Positions 48,597 through 57,521 of a stretch of DNA of 64,000 nt are shown here, one piece after another. The notes under the pieces are model-generated. The model saw nothing but the letters and a program-made list of their open reading frames with translations, did no database searches and had not been told where the DNA came from. This stretch comes from Melioribacteraceae bacterium (lineage in GTDB: Bacteria; Bacteroidota; Ignavibacteria; Ignavibacteriales; Melioribacteraceae), in assembly GCA_026417375.1 (NCBI GenBank), contig JAOADJ010000004.1, forward strand, positions 1-64,000, given 5' to 3'. The number at the start of each line of letters is the position of its first letter. Within the stretch, counting starts at the first letter, position 1. The translations under genes were made by a program, and so were the position numbers.

Positions 48597-49487
48597 TTAT
48601 ATCTTTTCACTTCCTTTCTTAATTAATGTAACTCCAATTAAAATTACAATCGAAGCAAAAAGAATCCAAATATTTAACGGTTCATTTAAAATCAACCAAC
48701 CAAGAAAAAGAGCTATTACAGGATTTACATAAGCATAAGTTGAAACTAAAGAGATTGGCAAATTGGCAATTGCATAAATATAAGAGCCATATCCTATTAA
48801 TGAGCCAAATACAACCAAATATAAATATGCTAAAAAACTTTCTGTAGAAAAATGAAAAGAAGAACCTTCACCTAAAATTAATCCTAAAATTGTAATTACG
48901 AAACCGGCTATCATCATTTCAACTGCTGCACCCATTAATGGATGTACTGAAACTTTTTTATGTTTTGAATACACTGTTCCAATTGACCAGAGAAAAACAG
49001 CTAACATTAATCCTAAAACACCTTTAAAATAAGATGGATCAAAAATTTTATTTAGGTCACCACCAAAAATTAATAAAACACCAATTAATCCAAGTATTAA
49101 GCCAATTATAATAAGTGAATTTATTTTTTTCTTAACCGGATAAATTGATTCAATGCCAACAACCCAAAAAGGAACTGTAGTAATTAATAAAGCTGTCAAA
49201 CCACTTGGAACCCACTGCTCTGCAAAAACCACAAATCCATTTCCTCCACCTAAAAGCAATAATCCGATTATTGTTAAATGTTTCAAATCATTTTTATTTG
49301 GAAATTTATGTTTTTTCAATGCGAGGAATGTAAACATTATTGGTCCGGCAGCTAACCACCTTAACCCGGTGAATAAAACAGGTGGTAATTCTTTAACTCC
49401 AATTCTTATTGCTAAATATGTTGTTCCCCAAATAATGTATATTGAAAAAAGAGAAAGCAGAGCTTTATAATTTTTTTGATGATTCAT
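48597..49487 (-). CDS. EamA/DMT-superfamily transporter
   Basis: The 296-residue protein has ten predicted helices in two EamA repeats: the first starts with IYIIWGTTYLAIRIGVKELPP and includes GGGNGFVVFAEQWVPSGLTALLITTVPFWVVGIE; the second includes FLWSIGTVYSKHK and YAYVNPVIALFLGWLILNEPLN. This is the typical RhaT/YdcZ/EamA metabolite exporter layout. The substrate cannot be told; amino acids or metabolites are common. A single gene, with no obvious regulator adjacent. Confidence 0.9.
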   Translation of the reverse strand: MNHQKNYKALLSLFSIYIIWGTTYLAIRIGVKELPPVLFTGLRWLAAGPIMFTFLALKKHKFPNKNDLKHLTIIGLLLLGGGNGFVVFAEQWVPSGLTALLITTVPFWVVGIESIYPVKKKINSLIIIGLILGLIGVLLIFGGDLNKIFDPSYFKGVLGLMLAVFLWSIGTVYSKHKKVSVHPLMGAAVEMMIAGFVITILGLILGEGSSFHFSTESFLAYLYLVVFGSLIGYGSYIYAIANLPISLVSTYAYVNPVIALFLGWLILNEPLNIWILFASIVILIGVTLIKKGSEKI

Positions 49488-49547
49488 AATTAACTATTTT
49501 AGATTATATAAAACATTAATTTTAACTAAAATTTTGCTTCTAAAAAT

Positions 49548-50723
49548 ATGATAAAAGATTTAATAAAATGGTTAAAAAGTTTAACATGGATTGACGATAC
49601 AATAATTTTTTTCTTTGTAATAGTTATTTCACTTATTTCTTATTTCTTAATTAAAGATATTGTTTTTAGAATAATTAAAAGATTAATAAAAAAAACAAAA
49701 ACAATTATTGATGATATATTATTTTCAAAAACTTTTTTAAGAAGAATATCATATTTAGCTCCACTTTTTATTTTATCTCAGTTTACTTATTTAGTACCAA
49801 ATTACGAGAAGACCTTTGATAAAATTTTATCCATTCTTTTTGTGTTTGTCTTTTTTATTTCAATCGGTGCTTTACTTTCATCCCTTTCAGATTTATATGA
49901 AAAAATAGAGAAACTAAAAGAACGCCCGATTAAAAGTTATATTCAAATTGGAAAGATTATTCTTTATTCATTAATGTCCATGATGATTCTTGGAATTATT
50001 GTTGGACAATCAATTTGGACAATAATTACTGGACTTGGTGCATTTACTGCAATTTTAATTTTAGTTTTTAAAGATACAATTCTAAATTTTATTGCAAGCA
50101 TACAAATTTCAACTTATGATTTAGTTCGTGTTGGTGATTGGATTGAAGTTCCTAAATTTGGCGCAGATGGTGATGTAATTGATATTTCCTTAATGATTGT
50201 AAAAGTTCAGAACTTTGATAAAACTATTACAATAATACCAACATATAAATTGATTGAAGAAACTTTTAAAAATTGGCGTGGGATGACTCAAAGTGGTGTT
50301 CGCAGAATCAAACGTTCTGTTTTTATAGATCAAAGAACCATAAAATTTTCTTCGGATGAATTAATTAATAAATTTTTACATATTGAAAGAATTAAAGAAT
50401 TTGTAGAACAAAAAAAGAAAAATGATTTAAATGAAATATTCAAAGGGATTACAAACGTTGCACTTTTTAGAGAATATGTAAAAGAATACCTTTCTAATAA
50501 AAACGAAATCAGTAAAGATTTTTCTTTTCAGGTGAGGCAACTTCCATCAACTCCGGAAGGATTACCAATAGAAATTTATGCCTATGCTACTAAAACAAAT
50601 TTTATAGAATATGAAGACACTCAAGCTGAAATATTAAATCACGTTTTAGCAATCATAAATCAATTTGAATTAGAAATTTTTCAAAATCCATCTGGAAATG
50701 ACTTTAAACATTTTTCAAAATGA
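49548..50723 (+). CDS. MscS-family mechanosensitive channel
   Basis: The 391-residue protein has four to five helices (TIIFFFVIVISLISYFLI, AYLAPLFILSQFTYLVP-like segment, ILSILFVFVFFISIGALL, LYSLMSMMILGIIVGQSIW) and the MscS pore helix LGAFTAILILVFKDTILNFIAS, followed by the beta domain with VGDWIEVP and GDVIDISLMIVKVQNFDKTI. The C-terminal cytoplasmic region is longer than E. coli MscS. It probably relieves osmotic pressure. The stop overlaps the cupin ATG (ATGA), so both are made from one message. Confidence 0.92.
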   Translation: MIKDLIKWLKSLTWIDDTIIFFFVIVISLISYFLIKDIVFRIIKRLIKKTKTIIDDILFSKTFLRRISYLAPLFILSQFTYLVPNYEKTFDKILSILFVFVFFISIGALLSSLSDLYEKIEKLKERPIKSYIQIGKIILYSLMSMMILGIIVGQSIWTIITGLGAFTAILILVFKDTILNFIASIQISTYDLVRVGDWIEVPKFGADGDVIDISLMIVKVQNFDKTITIIPTYKLIEETFKNWRGMTQSGVRRIKRSVFIDQRTIKFSSDELINKFLHIERIKEFVEQKKKNDLNEIFKGITNVALFREYVKEYLSNKNEISKDFSFQVRQLPSTPEGLPIEIYAYATKTNFIEYEDTQAEILNHVLAIINQFELEIFQNPSGNDFKHFSK

Positions 50724-51040
50724 ATGAATTAAAAAATATACTTAATGATATTCCAGAAAAATTTGAAAATGAAATATTTGATAAAATTATTACTAGTGAG
50801 AATTTTACTTTAGAAAGAATTATATCAAATGGTCATAATTCACCTGAAAATTTTTGGTATGATCAGGAAAAAAATGAATTTGTATTAATACTAAAAGGTA
50901 ATGCAATTATAAAATATGATGATGGTAAAATTTTTAAAATGACTAAAGGAGATTATTTAATAATTCCGGCTCACCAAAAACATCGGGTTGAAGAAACTTC
51001 TTCAGAAGAAAAAACTATTTGGCTTGCAATTCACTTCTAA
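50720..51040 (+). CDS. Cupin-domain protein
   Basis: The 106-residue protein is a single cupin: WYDQEKNEFVLILKGNAIIKYDDGKIFKMTKGDYLIIPAHQKHRVEETS split over motif 1 (here the metal His are largely replaced by Asp and Glu) and motif 2 (PAHQKHRV, with His). The N-terminal 30 residues are helical (NILNDIPEKFENEIFDKII). Small cupins of this kind bind metals or small ligands. The overlap with the MscS gene suggests linked expression. No defined reaction. Confidence 0.85.
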   Translation: MNELKNILNDIPEKFENEIFDKIITSENFTLERIISNGHNSPENFWYDQEKNEFVLILKGNAIIKYDDGKIFKMTKGDYLIIPAHQKHRVEETSSEEKTIWLAIHF

Positions 51041-51068
51041 ACTTTCGAAAGTTGAAATTATTTTTTTT
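51040..51068 (+). terminator. Possible weak terminator after the cupin gene
   Basis: The palindrome AACTTTCGAAAGTT (51040-51053) is followed after seven bases by ATTTTTTTTC. The stem is only five to seven pairs with almost no loop, so the call is weak; the palindrome could also be an operator. Confidence 0.3.
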
Positions 51069-51105
51069 CTTATAGTTAATGATTGATAAAACAACAAAAA
51101 TAATA

Positions 51106-51462
51106 TTAGTAGTTCTTATACTCTGCAAAACCTTTTTCAACAAGAAGATCATTAATATTTACATATTTATTCTTTTCAACTTCTAAAAATATTTCACCTA
51201 AATAACGACCATATTTTTCATCTTTATCTTTGATTGTTTCAAGCAATATTTCTTTACCTAAAATTTTCTTTCTTAAAAAATCCCTTGACTTAATTCCTTT
51301 TGGTTTTTCTTTTCCTTTTACTTCCGGTGCATTAATTCTATTCAATCTTATTTTTTCATCTTTAATAAAAGTGTGTAATCCTAAATCAATTTCAACTGAT
51401 ATTGTATCTCCGTCATAAACATCAGTTACAATTGCTTTGTAATGATATAATGTTTTTTCCAT
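51106..51462 (-). CDS. Thermonuclease-family (SNase) protein
   Basis: The start is the ATG at 51462; GGAG lies seven bases upstream, within a slightly longer alternative from 51474. The 118-residue protein is one SNase domain: VYDGDTISVEI (metal Asp), KIRLNRINAPEVKG (catalytic Arg and Glu) and DEKYGRYLGEIFL (second Arg). The usual Asp of RIDAPE is Asn here, but RINAPE is common in a phage-like subfamily. There is no signal peptide, so it may be cytoplasmic. A single-gene unit. Confidence 0.88.
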   Translation of the reverse strand: MEKTLYHYKAIVTDVYDGDTISVEIDLGLHTFIKDEKIRLNRINAPEVKGKEKPKGIKSRDFLRKKILGKEILLETIKDKDEKYGRYLGEIFLEVEKNKYVNINDLLVEKGFAEYKNY

Positions 51463-51511
51463 TTTATACTCCAATATTTTATTAATTTTATGCTAAATAA
51501 ATTCATTTACA

Positions 51512-52066
51512 ATGAAAATTAAATCATTATTTTTTTTCATACAATTACTACTTTTAATTTTATCTAAAACTTCTTTTGCTCAAATTAAATTTGAAAGTAT
51601 AAATTCTGGTTTATCAATAGGAACAATAAGTAGTAACTCACCATCTTTTTCAACTTTCGGAGGAAAAATTTCTTCAGATTTTAAATTATGGTTTACAGAT
51701 ATTGTTAATTTTAGAATAGGATTTGAACATGCTCGAAGTATAGAATATTTTTTATTTGAAAATAGAATTAATAAAACTTACCCGCTTATTAATTATTACT
51801 TTCTTTCATCATTTATTAAACAAAATATTTATAAAAAATCTTTTTTAGAAGAATCTGTTGGTATAATTATTCTAAATGATAAAACATTTAGCGATAGAAA
51901 TTATTGGGAGTATGGAGCAACCTTTTCAATAACTTCTGGATTAGATTTCAGAAATTCTGATAAGACTGGATTTAGTTTAAGCTTAGGTCTTAATTATGGT
52001 TTAACAATTAATGCCACAAGTGTAAATTTTACATTAATTACCTTTCAAATTAATTATTTCTTTTGA
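51512..52066 (+). CDS. Outer-membrane beta-barrel protein, unknown
   Basis: The 184-residue protein has a signal peptide (FFFIQLLLLILSKTSFAQ). The mature part alternates short aromatic strands (FSTFGGKISSDFKLWFTDIVNFRIGFEHARS, YYFLSSFIKQNIYKKSFLEESVGIIIL, GATFSITSGLDFRNSDKTGFSLSLGLNYGL) and ends with an aromatic Phe. This suits an eight-stranded OmpX-like barrel. No specific family recognised. It is convergent with the trifunctional aromatic gene. Confidence 0.7.
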   Translation: MKIKSLFFFIQLLLLILSKTSFAQIKFESINSGLSIGTISSNSPSFSTFGGKISSDFKLWFTDIVNFRIGFEHARSIEYFLFENRINKTYPLINYYFLSSFIKQNIYKKSFLEESVGIIILNDKTFSDRNYWEYGATFSITSGLDFRNSDKTGFSLSLGLNYGLTINATSVNFTLITFQINYFF

Positions 52067-52067
52067 A

Positions 52068-54113
52068 TTACAACTTATACAAATCTCTCATCATTTCTTC
52101 AAATTGTTCAAAATATAAAGCCTGATCAGCATCGCTTAAAGCTTTTGGTGGTTCTGGATGAAATTCAACCATAATACCATGTGCACCAACAACTTTTGCT
52201 GCTTTAGCCAAAGGAACAACTTTATCTCTAATTCCAACTGCATGTGAAGGATCAACAATAATCGGCAAATGAGTTAATTCTTTCAAAACTGGAACAGCAC
52301 TCAAATCAAGTGTGTTACGAGTTGCAGTTTCAAAAGTTCTTATACCACGTTCACATAAAATTACTTGTCTGTTTCCATGAGCTAAAATATACTCTGCAGA
52401 ATTTAACCATTCTTCAATTGAAGCACTTAAACCACGTTTTAACATAACAGGTCTGTGAGATCTTCCCACTTCTTTCAACAATTCAAAATTCTGCATATTT
52501 CTTGCACCAATTTGTAGAATGTCTGCAGTTTTTGCTACTTCAGCAACTTGATCGATACTCATTACTTCGGTAATTACCGGCATTTGATAATATCTGCCTG
52601 CCTCAACTAAGAAATTAAGTCCCTCATAACCAAGCCCCTGAAAACTATATGGTGAGGTTCTAGGTTTAAAGCATCCTCCGCGTAAAATATGTGCTCCATT
52701 TTCTTTTGCTTCTAATGCACACTTCAAAATCATTTCTTCATTTTCTACCGAACATGGACCGGCAATAACAATAAAATTATTTCCACCAATTTCAACATCA
52801 CGAACTTTAATTATCGTATCTTCAGATTTATAATCTCTGCTTGCTAATTTATAACTCTTAGGTTTAGATTTTTTAACAACTATTTCCGGAGTTGATTTTA
52901 CTTCCTCAACTTCTTTTTCAATTTCTTCTTCAACTTCATTAAATATTTTATTGTATTCCAACTTTGTTCTTTCTAATTCTTGTGAAGGATAACTACCAAG
53001 AACTTTAATAAACCTTGTAAAATGTCCAAGCTCATCCATTACTTTTTTAATATTTTCATCTTCAATATTTCCTTCAAAATCAAGATAAAACATTTCTTCC
53101 CAGGGATTACCTAAAATTGGACGTGATTCCAGTTTTGTTAAATTGACTTTATATTTTCTGAAAACACTTAAAGCATCAACCAATGAACCAGGTGTATGTG
53201 ATGTTGCCATTACAATAGAGGTTTTACTTTGAATTCTCGGATCAACTTTTTGTGGTTTCCGGGACGCAATTAAAAATCTTGTATAATTATCCGTTTGATT
53301 AGCTATATCAGACTTTAAAATTTTTAATCCATATAAATTTGCGGCTTCTTCACTTGCGATTGCAACAAAGTAAGGATTTTGTTCTTCACTTATTTTTTGA
53401 ACAGACATTGCAGTGTCAGCAAAATATTCTATTGCTGCTTTTGGAATTGATTCTAAAAATTTACTACACTGAGATGCTGCCTGATGATGTGCATAAACTT
53501 TTTTAATTTTATTAAATGGTATATCTTCAACACCAATTAAACAATGTTTTACCTGAAATCTTTCTTCACCAATAATTGAAAGTGTAGTATGCAAAAGAAC
53601 ATCATATACTTCATTTATTCCTCCACTTGTTGTATTTTCAATTGGAAGAATTGCATAATCACTTTCCCCTTTTTCAACACTTTCAACAACTTCACTAAAA
53701 AGTTTTTTGAAAACAAAATTTAAATCGTACCCCGAATGAGCAAAAAATTTTTGTGCCGCTAAATAACTATATGAACCCTCAATACCTTGAAATGCAATTT
53801 TTATGGATTTTCCTTTTTCATGTCTGTTTAATTTAGATTGAACAAAGTTTTGTTGTAATCTTACAGAATCCTCAATTATTTCATAAAATATTTTTGTTAC
53901 ATAATGTGAATCAAGTCCTCTTTTCTTTGCAAGTTTAACCAATCTTTTTAATAAGTCAGCTTCTCTAATTTGATCTCTGATAGGACTTTTAGAAAATTCT
54001 TTTGCAATAATAACTTCTTTGCTTAATTCTCTTCTTTTCGAAAGTAAATCAATTAAAGTTTCATCTAATTTATTTATTTGTTTTCTAACTTCGGGTAATT
54101 TTTTTTTCTTCAT
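52068..54113 (-). CDS. Trifunctional chorismate mutase-prephenate dehydratase-DAHP synthase
   Basis: The 681-residue protein fuses three enzymes. Residues about 1-90 are an AroQ-type chorismate mutase ([22 protein letters not shown]). About 108-285 are prephenate dehydratase ([41 protein letters not shown]), followed by an ACT domain ([11 protein letters not shown] and LESRP) that binds phenylalanine. After a charged linker, about 440-681 form a DAHP synthase of the KDO8P-like type ([35 protein letters not shown]). So the first shikimate step and the two phenylalanine branch steps are on one chain, with the ACT domain likely giving phenylalanine feedback. All catalytic motifs look intact. Confidence 0.95.
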   Translation of the reverse strand: MKKKKLPEVRKQINKLDETLIDLLSKRRELSKEVIIAKEFSKSPIRDQIREADLLKRLVKLAKKRGLDSHYVTKIFYEIIEDSVRLQQNFVQSKLNRHEKGKSIKIAFQGIEGSYSYLAAQKFFAHSGYDLNFVFKKLFSEVVESVEKGESDYAILPIENTTSGGINEVYDVLLHTTLSIIGEERFQVKHCLIGVEDIPFNKIKKVYAHHQAASQCSKFLESIPKAAIEYFADTAMSVQKISEEQNPYFVAIASEEAANLYGLKILKSDIANQTDNYTRFLIASRKPQKVDPRIQSKTSIVMATSHTPGSLVDALSVFRKYKVNLTKLESRPILGNPWEEMFYLDFEGNIEDENIKKVMDELGHFTRFIKVLGSYPSQELERTKLEYNKIFNEVEEEIEKEVEEVKSTPEIVVKKSKPKSYKLASRDYKSEDTIIKVRDVEIGGNNFIVIAGPCSVENEEMILKCALEAKENGAHILRGGCFKPRTSPYSFQGLGYEGLNFLVEAGRYYQMPVITEVMSIDQVAEVAKTADILQIGARNMQNFELLKEVGRSHRPVMLKRGLSASIEEWLNSAEYILAHGNRQVILCERGIRTFETATRNTLDLSAVPVLKELTHLPIIVDPSHAVGIRDKVVPLAKAAKVVGAHGIMVEFHPEPPKALSDADQALYFEQFEEMMRDLYKL

Positions 54114-54180
54114 AAAAATAATCTTCTTTTTGAGAGGCGAATGTAAAAAAAAATTAAAGTTAAATAAAACATAATTTATC

Positions 54181-54211
54181 TTGACAATAAGGTCTTATTA
54201 TAATAGTTTTT
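54181..54211 (+). promoter_or_regulatory. Candidate promoter and operator of the cytochrome-signalling cluster
   Basis: TTGACA (54181-54186) is followed after 17 bases by TAGTTTTT (54204-54211), matching TTGACA with the Bacteroidota -7 form apart from the last base. Within the spacer, AATAAG-GT-CTTATT (54186-54199) forms a dyad with six-base arms, a possible operator. Downstream, GCGTC (54225-54229) can pair with GACGC (54251-54255), next to the GGAG ribosome site of the first gene. Confidence 0.45.
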
Positions 54212-54257
54212 AATTAGAAATTTTAAGCGTCAAAAAAACAAATAAATGGAGACGCAT

Positions 54258-55166
54258 ATGGCAAATCAAACAAGAAGAAATTTTATCAAGACTTCTGCTT
54301 TAATAACATCAGCAACAATTGGATTAACAAACAAATCAAAAGCCGCTCCAAAGTATATTTTATCCGAAGATCGAATGGGTGTTTTAGTTGATACGACTGT
54401 TTGCATTGGTTGTAGAAAATGTGAATGGGCATGTAAAGTTGAACATAATTTACCTACTTCCGCCATTGAAACATATGATGACAGATCTGTTTTTAATGAA
54501 AAAAGAAGACCAAATGACAAAGCATTAACTGTTGTTAATGAATATCCAAACGATTATTCGGATAAGTTTCCAATTAATGTAAAAGTTCAATGTATGCATT
54601 GTGATAAACCAGCTTGTTTATCTGCTTGCATAGTAGGTGCATTTTCAAAACATGAAAATGGTGCTGTTACATGGGATACTTCTAAATGTATTGGATGTCG
54701 TTACTGTATGGTTGCTTGCCCATTTCAGATTCCCGCATTTGAATTTGAAAAAGCTTTAAAACCAGATATTAAAAAGTGTGATTTTTGTTATGAACAAAGA
54801 ACATCGAAAGGTAAACTTCCGGCCTGTGTTGAAATTTGTCCGGTTGAAGCAATTACATTTGGAAGACGAGAGGATTTAATTAAAACAGCTCGTCAAAAAA
54901 TAAAGATATACCCTAATCGATACATTAACAGAATTTTTGGCGAATATGAAGTTGGTGGAACTTCATGGTTATACCTTGCAAGTAAAGAATTTGAAAAATT
55001 AGATTTTCCAAAACTTGGTAAAGATCCGGCTCCTGGTGTAAGCGAAGCAATTCAACATGGTATCTTCGCTTATTTTGTTCCACCCGTTGCTCTTTATGCT
55101 CTTTTGGGTGGAATAATGTGGATTAATAAAAACAAAAAATCCAAAGAAAAGGAACAGGAGAAATAA
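54258..55166 (+). CDS. Tat-exported four-cluster ferredoxin subunit (HybA/HmcB-like)
   Basis: The start is the ATG at 54258, with GGAG at 54248-54251; an earlier ATG (54246) precedes the ribosome site. The 302-residue product has a twin-arginine signal (RRNFIKTSAL). Four Cys-rich motifs follow: CIGCRKCEWACK, CMHCDKPACLSAC, CIGCRYCMVACP and CDFCYEQR with CVEICP, giving four 4Fe-4S clusters. Near residue 275 a membrane helix (IFAYFVPPVALYALLGGIMW) anchors it at the C terminus. In Hmc, Hyb, Nrf and Dms complexes this subunit passes electrons between a cytochrome or catalytic protein and the NrfD-like quinone subunit encoded next. Confidence 0.92.
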   Translation: MANQTRRNFIKTSALITSATIGLTNKSKAAPKYILSEDRMGVLVDTTVCIGCRKCEWACKVEHNLPTSAIETYDDRSVFNEKRRPNDKALTVVNEYPNDYSDKFPINVKVQCMHCDKPACLSACIVGAFSKHENGAVTWDTSKCIGCRYCMVACPFQIPAFEFEKALKPDIKKCDFCYEQRTSKGKLPACVEICPVEAITFGRREDLIKTARQKIKIYPNRYINRIFGEYEVGGTSWLYLASKEFEKLDFPKLGKDPAPGVSEAIQHGIFAYFVPPVALYALLGGIMWINKNKKSKEKEQEK

Positions 55167-55167
55167 G

Positions 55168-56406
55168 ATGGAAAATCTAAAACCAACAATACTTCAAAAG
55201 AAATTTTTCACTCCTGCTGTTATTGGTTTAACTGTATTAGCAATTAATGGAATTATTTTTTTAATGATAAGATTTTTATGGGGAATTGGTGCAGTAACTA
55301 ATTTAAATAATCAATATCCCTGGGGAATTTGGATTGGAATAGATGTGGCAGCAGGTGTAGCATTGGCGGCGGGTGGTTTTACTACAGCTGCTCTTGGTCA
55401 TATAATGCATAAAGATCAATATCATGCAATAATTCGTCCTGCTCTTTTAACGGCAATGCTTGGTTACACTTTTGTGGCTCTAAGTGTTATGATAGACTTA
55501 GGTAGATACTATTACATTTGGCATCCTTTGATAATGTGGAATGGTAGTTCAGTTCTTTTTGAAGTTGGTATGTGTGTAATGATTTATGTGACCGTTTTAT
55601 ATATCGAATTCTTACCAATAGTGACAGAAAGATTTATTGGAAGAGTTAATTTACCTTCTTTTCTTTCAAAGTTTAATAAACCATTAGATAAATTTTTAAG
55701 AACATTAGATCGTGGTCTTGAAAAAACAATGTTCATATTTATAATTGCTGGTGTTGTACTTTCCTGTCTACATCAATCTTCATTGGGTACACTAATGGTA
55801 ATTGCAGGACCTAAAATGCATCCTCTTTGGCAAACTCCGGTACTTCCTCTTTTGTTTTTGCTTTCTGCTATCTCAGTTGGTTTTCCGATGGTTATTATGG
55901 AATCTTATTTAACTTCAAAAAGTTTTGGCCTTAAACCTGAAACTAATATTCTTTCTGATCTTTCCAACATTGTAGCTCCTTTATTAGGTATTTATTTAGC
56001 ATTTAAAATTGGTGATATGGTAATTCGTCAAACATTTGTTTATTTGACCGAAGTTAATACCGAAAGTATAATGTTTACATTGGAAATTTTAATTGGTGTA
56101 ATAATTCCGCTAAGAATGTTTTTATCAAATGAAATAAAAAAATCACCAACAGGAATGGCAATTGCTTCATTTTTAGTTGTATTAGGTGTTTTATTAAATA
56201 GAATTAATAATTTTCTTGTGGCTTATAATCCACCATATTCATCAAAAGCATATTTTCCCTCATTTGGAGAAATTAGTGTTACAATTGGATTTATAGCTTT
56301 AGAAATATTATTGTTTAGATTTTTTGTGTTGAATTTTCCTATTGTAAGTTTACCTGTTTATTCAACTCCTCAAGCTAAATTTACTATAAGAGGAGGTTCA
56401 AAATGA
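55168..56406 (+). CDS. NrfD/HybB-like quinone-site membrane subunit
   Basis: The 412-residue protein has about ten membrane helices and the NrfD/PsrC layout: PAVIGLTVLAINGIIFLMIRFLWGIGA, QYPWGIWIGIDVAAGVALAAGGFTTAAL, LGYTFVALSVMIDLGRYYYIWHPL, LSCLHQSSLGTLMVIAGPK, and WQTPVLPLLFLLSAISVGFPMVIME. This matches HybB/HmcC, which oxidise or reduce quinones without haem. GGAG precedes the ATG, and the next gene overlaps by four bases. It forms a complex with the preceding ferredoxin and the following cytochrome. Confidence 0.92.
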   Translation: MENLKPTILQKKFFTPAVIGLTVLAINGIIFLMIRFLWGIGAVTNLNNQYPWGIWIGIDVAAGVALAAGGFTTAALGHIMHKDQYHAIIRPALLTAMLGYTFVALSVMIDLGRYYYIWHPLIMWNGSSVLFEVGMCVMIYVTVLYIEFLPIVTERFIGRVNLPSFLSKFNKPLDKFLRTLDRGLEKTMFIFIIAGVVLSCLHQSSLGTLMVIAGPKMHPLWQTPVLPLLFLLSAISVGFPMVIMESYLTSKSFGLKPETNILSDLSNIVAPLLGIYLAFKIGDMVIRQTFVYLTEVNTESIMFTLEILIGVIIPLRMFLSNEIKKSPTGMAIASFLVVLGVLLNRINNFLVAYNPPYSSKAYFPSFGEISVTIGFIALEILLFRFFVLNFPIVSLPVYSTPQAKFTIRGGSK

Positions 56407-57521
56407 AAAAATTTGTTTTGTTCATTTTCGTTTTACCTTTATTGATTTATAGTCAAACAAAAATTAATGTAAATCATAAGTATCAGGAATTAAAGTGTAA
56501 AACATGTCATAGCTGTGATATTCCAACTAAAGAAAAGCCATGTTTAATTGAATGCCCGCGAGATAAAATGGTTTCTGTAACTCAAAAACCTGAAGATGGT
56601 CCCGAAATATTGACTATTAATAAAATAAAATTTGAAAATGATCTTTATAAGCCTGTTACTTTCACACATCGGTTACATGCTGAAATGTCTGATATGGCTG
56701 GTGGTTGTAAAATGTGTCATCATTATAATCCCCCGGGTAAAATTATTGGATGTATAGATTGTCATCAAATTGAAAGGAACAGAATTGATATTAGTAAACC
56801 GGATTTGAAAGGAGCTTATCATCAGCAATGTATGAATTGTCATCGTCAATGGAGTGGAAAAGTTGAGTGTGAAAGTTGTCATGAATTAAATTCTTCTCAA
56901 AAATCTGAGAATCAAAAAACTATTAATTCAAGTAAAAAGATGCATCCTAAAATTGAAGTGCCTGCAATTATTAAATATGAAACACCAAAAACAAAAGGAA
57001 ATCTTGTGTTATTTCTACATAATGAACATATAAAAACATTTTCTTTAGATTGCCAAAATTGTCATTCAAATGAAAGTTGTAATAAATGTCATTATAAATT
57101 CAATCCAAAACCGGAAAAATTAAAAAGTACATTAGAAAAACATTTAAAGTGTTCCAATTGTCATAATACCAAATCGAATTGTAGTTTTTGTCATTCTAAT
57201 AATCCACAAAGGGAATTTAATCATTTTGCAAGAACAGGATTTGATATTTCAAATTATCATGTAAAATTAACTTGTCAAAGATGTCATATTGAAAAAGGAA
57301 AATTCACAGGGTTAGTTTCTGATTGCTCTTCTTGTCATGGTGTCTGGTCAAAAAGTAATTTCAAACATACTGTTGTAGGTTTACAATTAGATGAAACACA
57401 TAATGAATTTGATTGTACAGAATGTCATCAAGAAAAAAATTATAAAAGACCGGGTTGTAAAAACTGTCACGAAGATAAAACATACCCAAAAGAAAAACCG
57501 GGTAAATTGGTAAAGAAATAA
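56403..57521 (+). CDS. 13-haem c-type cytochrome (Hmc/c3-like)
   Basis: The 372-residue protein has a signal peptide (MKKFVLFIFVLPLLIYSQ) and 13 CxxCH motifs by my count (CKTCH, CKMCH, CIDCH, CMNCH, CESCH, CQNCH, CNKCH, CSNCH, CSFCH, CQRCH, CSSCH, CTECH, CKNCH), with many extra His for bis-His ligation. AGGAGG is a strong ribosome site. An early CxxC-type cluster without His (CDIPTKEKPCLIEC) stands apart. Charged and low-complexity linkers separate haem groups. It should lie in the periplasm and carry electrons to or from the ferredoxin/NrfD pair. It overlaps the kinase ATG by one base (TAATG). Confidence 0.93.
   Translation: MKKFVLFIFVLPLLIYSQTKINVNHKYQELKCKTCHSCDIPTKEKPCLIECPRDKMVSVTQKPEDGPEILTINKIKFENDLYKPVTFTHRLHAEMSDMAGGCKMCHHYNPPGKIIGCIDCHQIERNRIDISKPDLKGAYHQQCMNCHRQWSGKVECESCHELNSSQKSENQKTINSSKKMHPKIEVPAIIKYETPKTKGNLVLFLHNEHIKTFSLDCQNCHSNESCNKCHYKFNPKPEKLKSTLEKHLKCSNCHNTKSNCSFCHSNNPQREFNHFARTGFDISNYHVKLTCQRCHIEKGKFTGLVSDCSSCHGVWSKSNFKHTVVGLQLDETHNEFDCTECHQEKNYKRPGCKNCHEDKTYPKEKPGKLVKK

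Noticed and set aside
51106-51462. SNase domain inactivated by Asp-to-Asn in RINAPE
   Set aside because: RINAPE is common in a subfamily of these nucleases and the other catalytic Arg and Glu residues are present, so inactivity is not supported.
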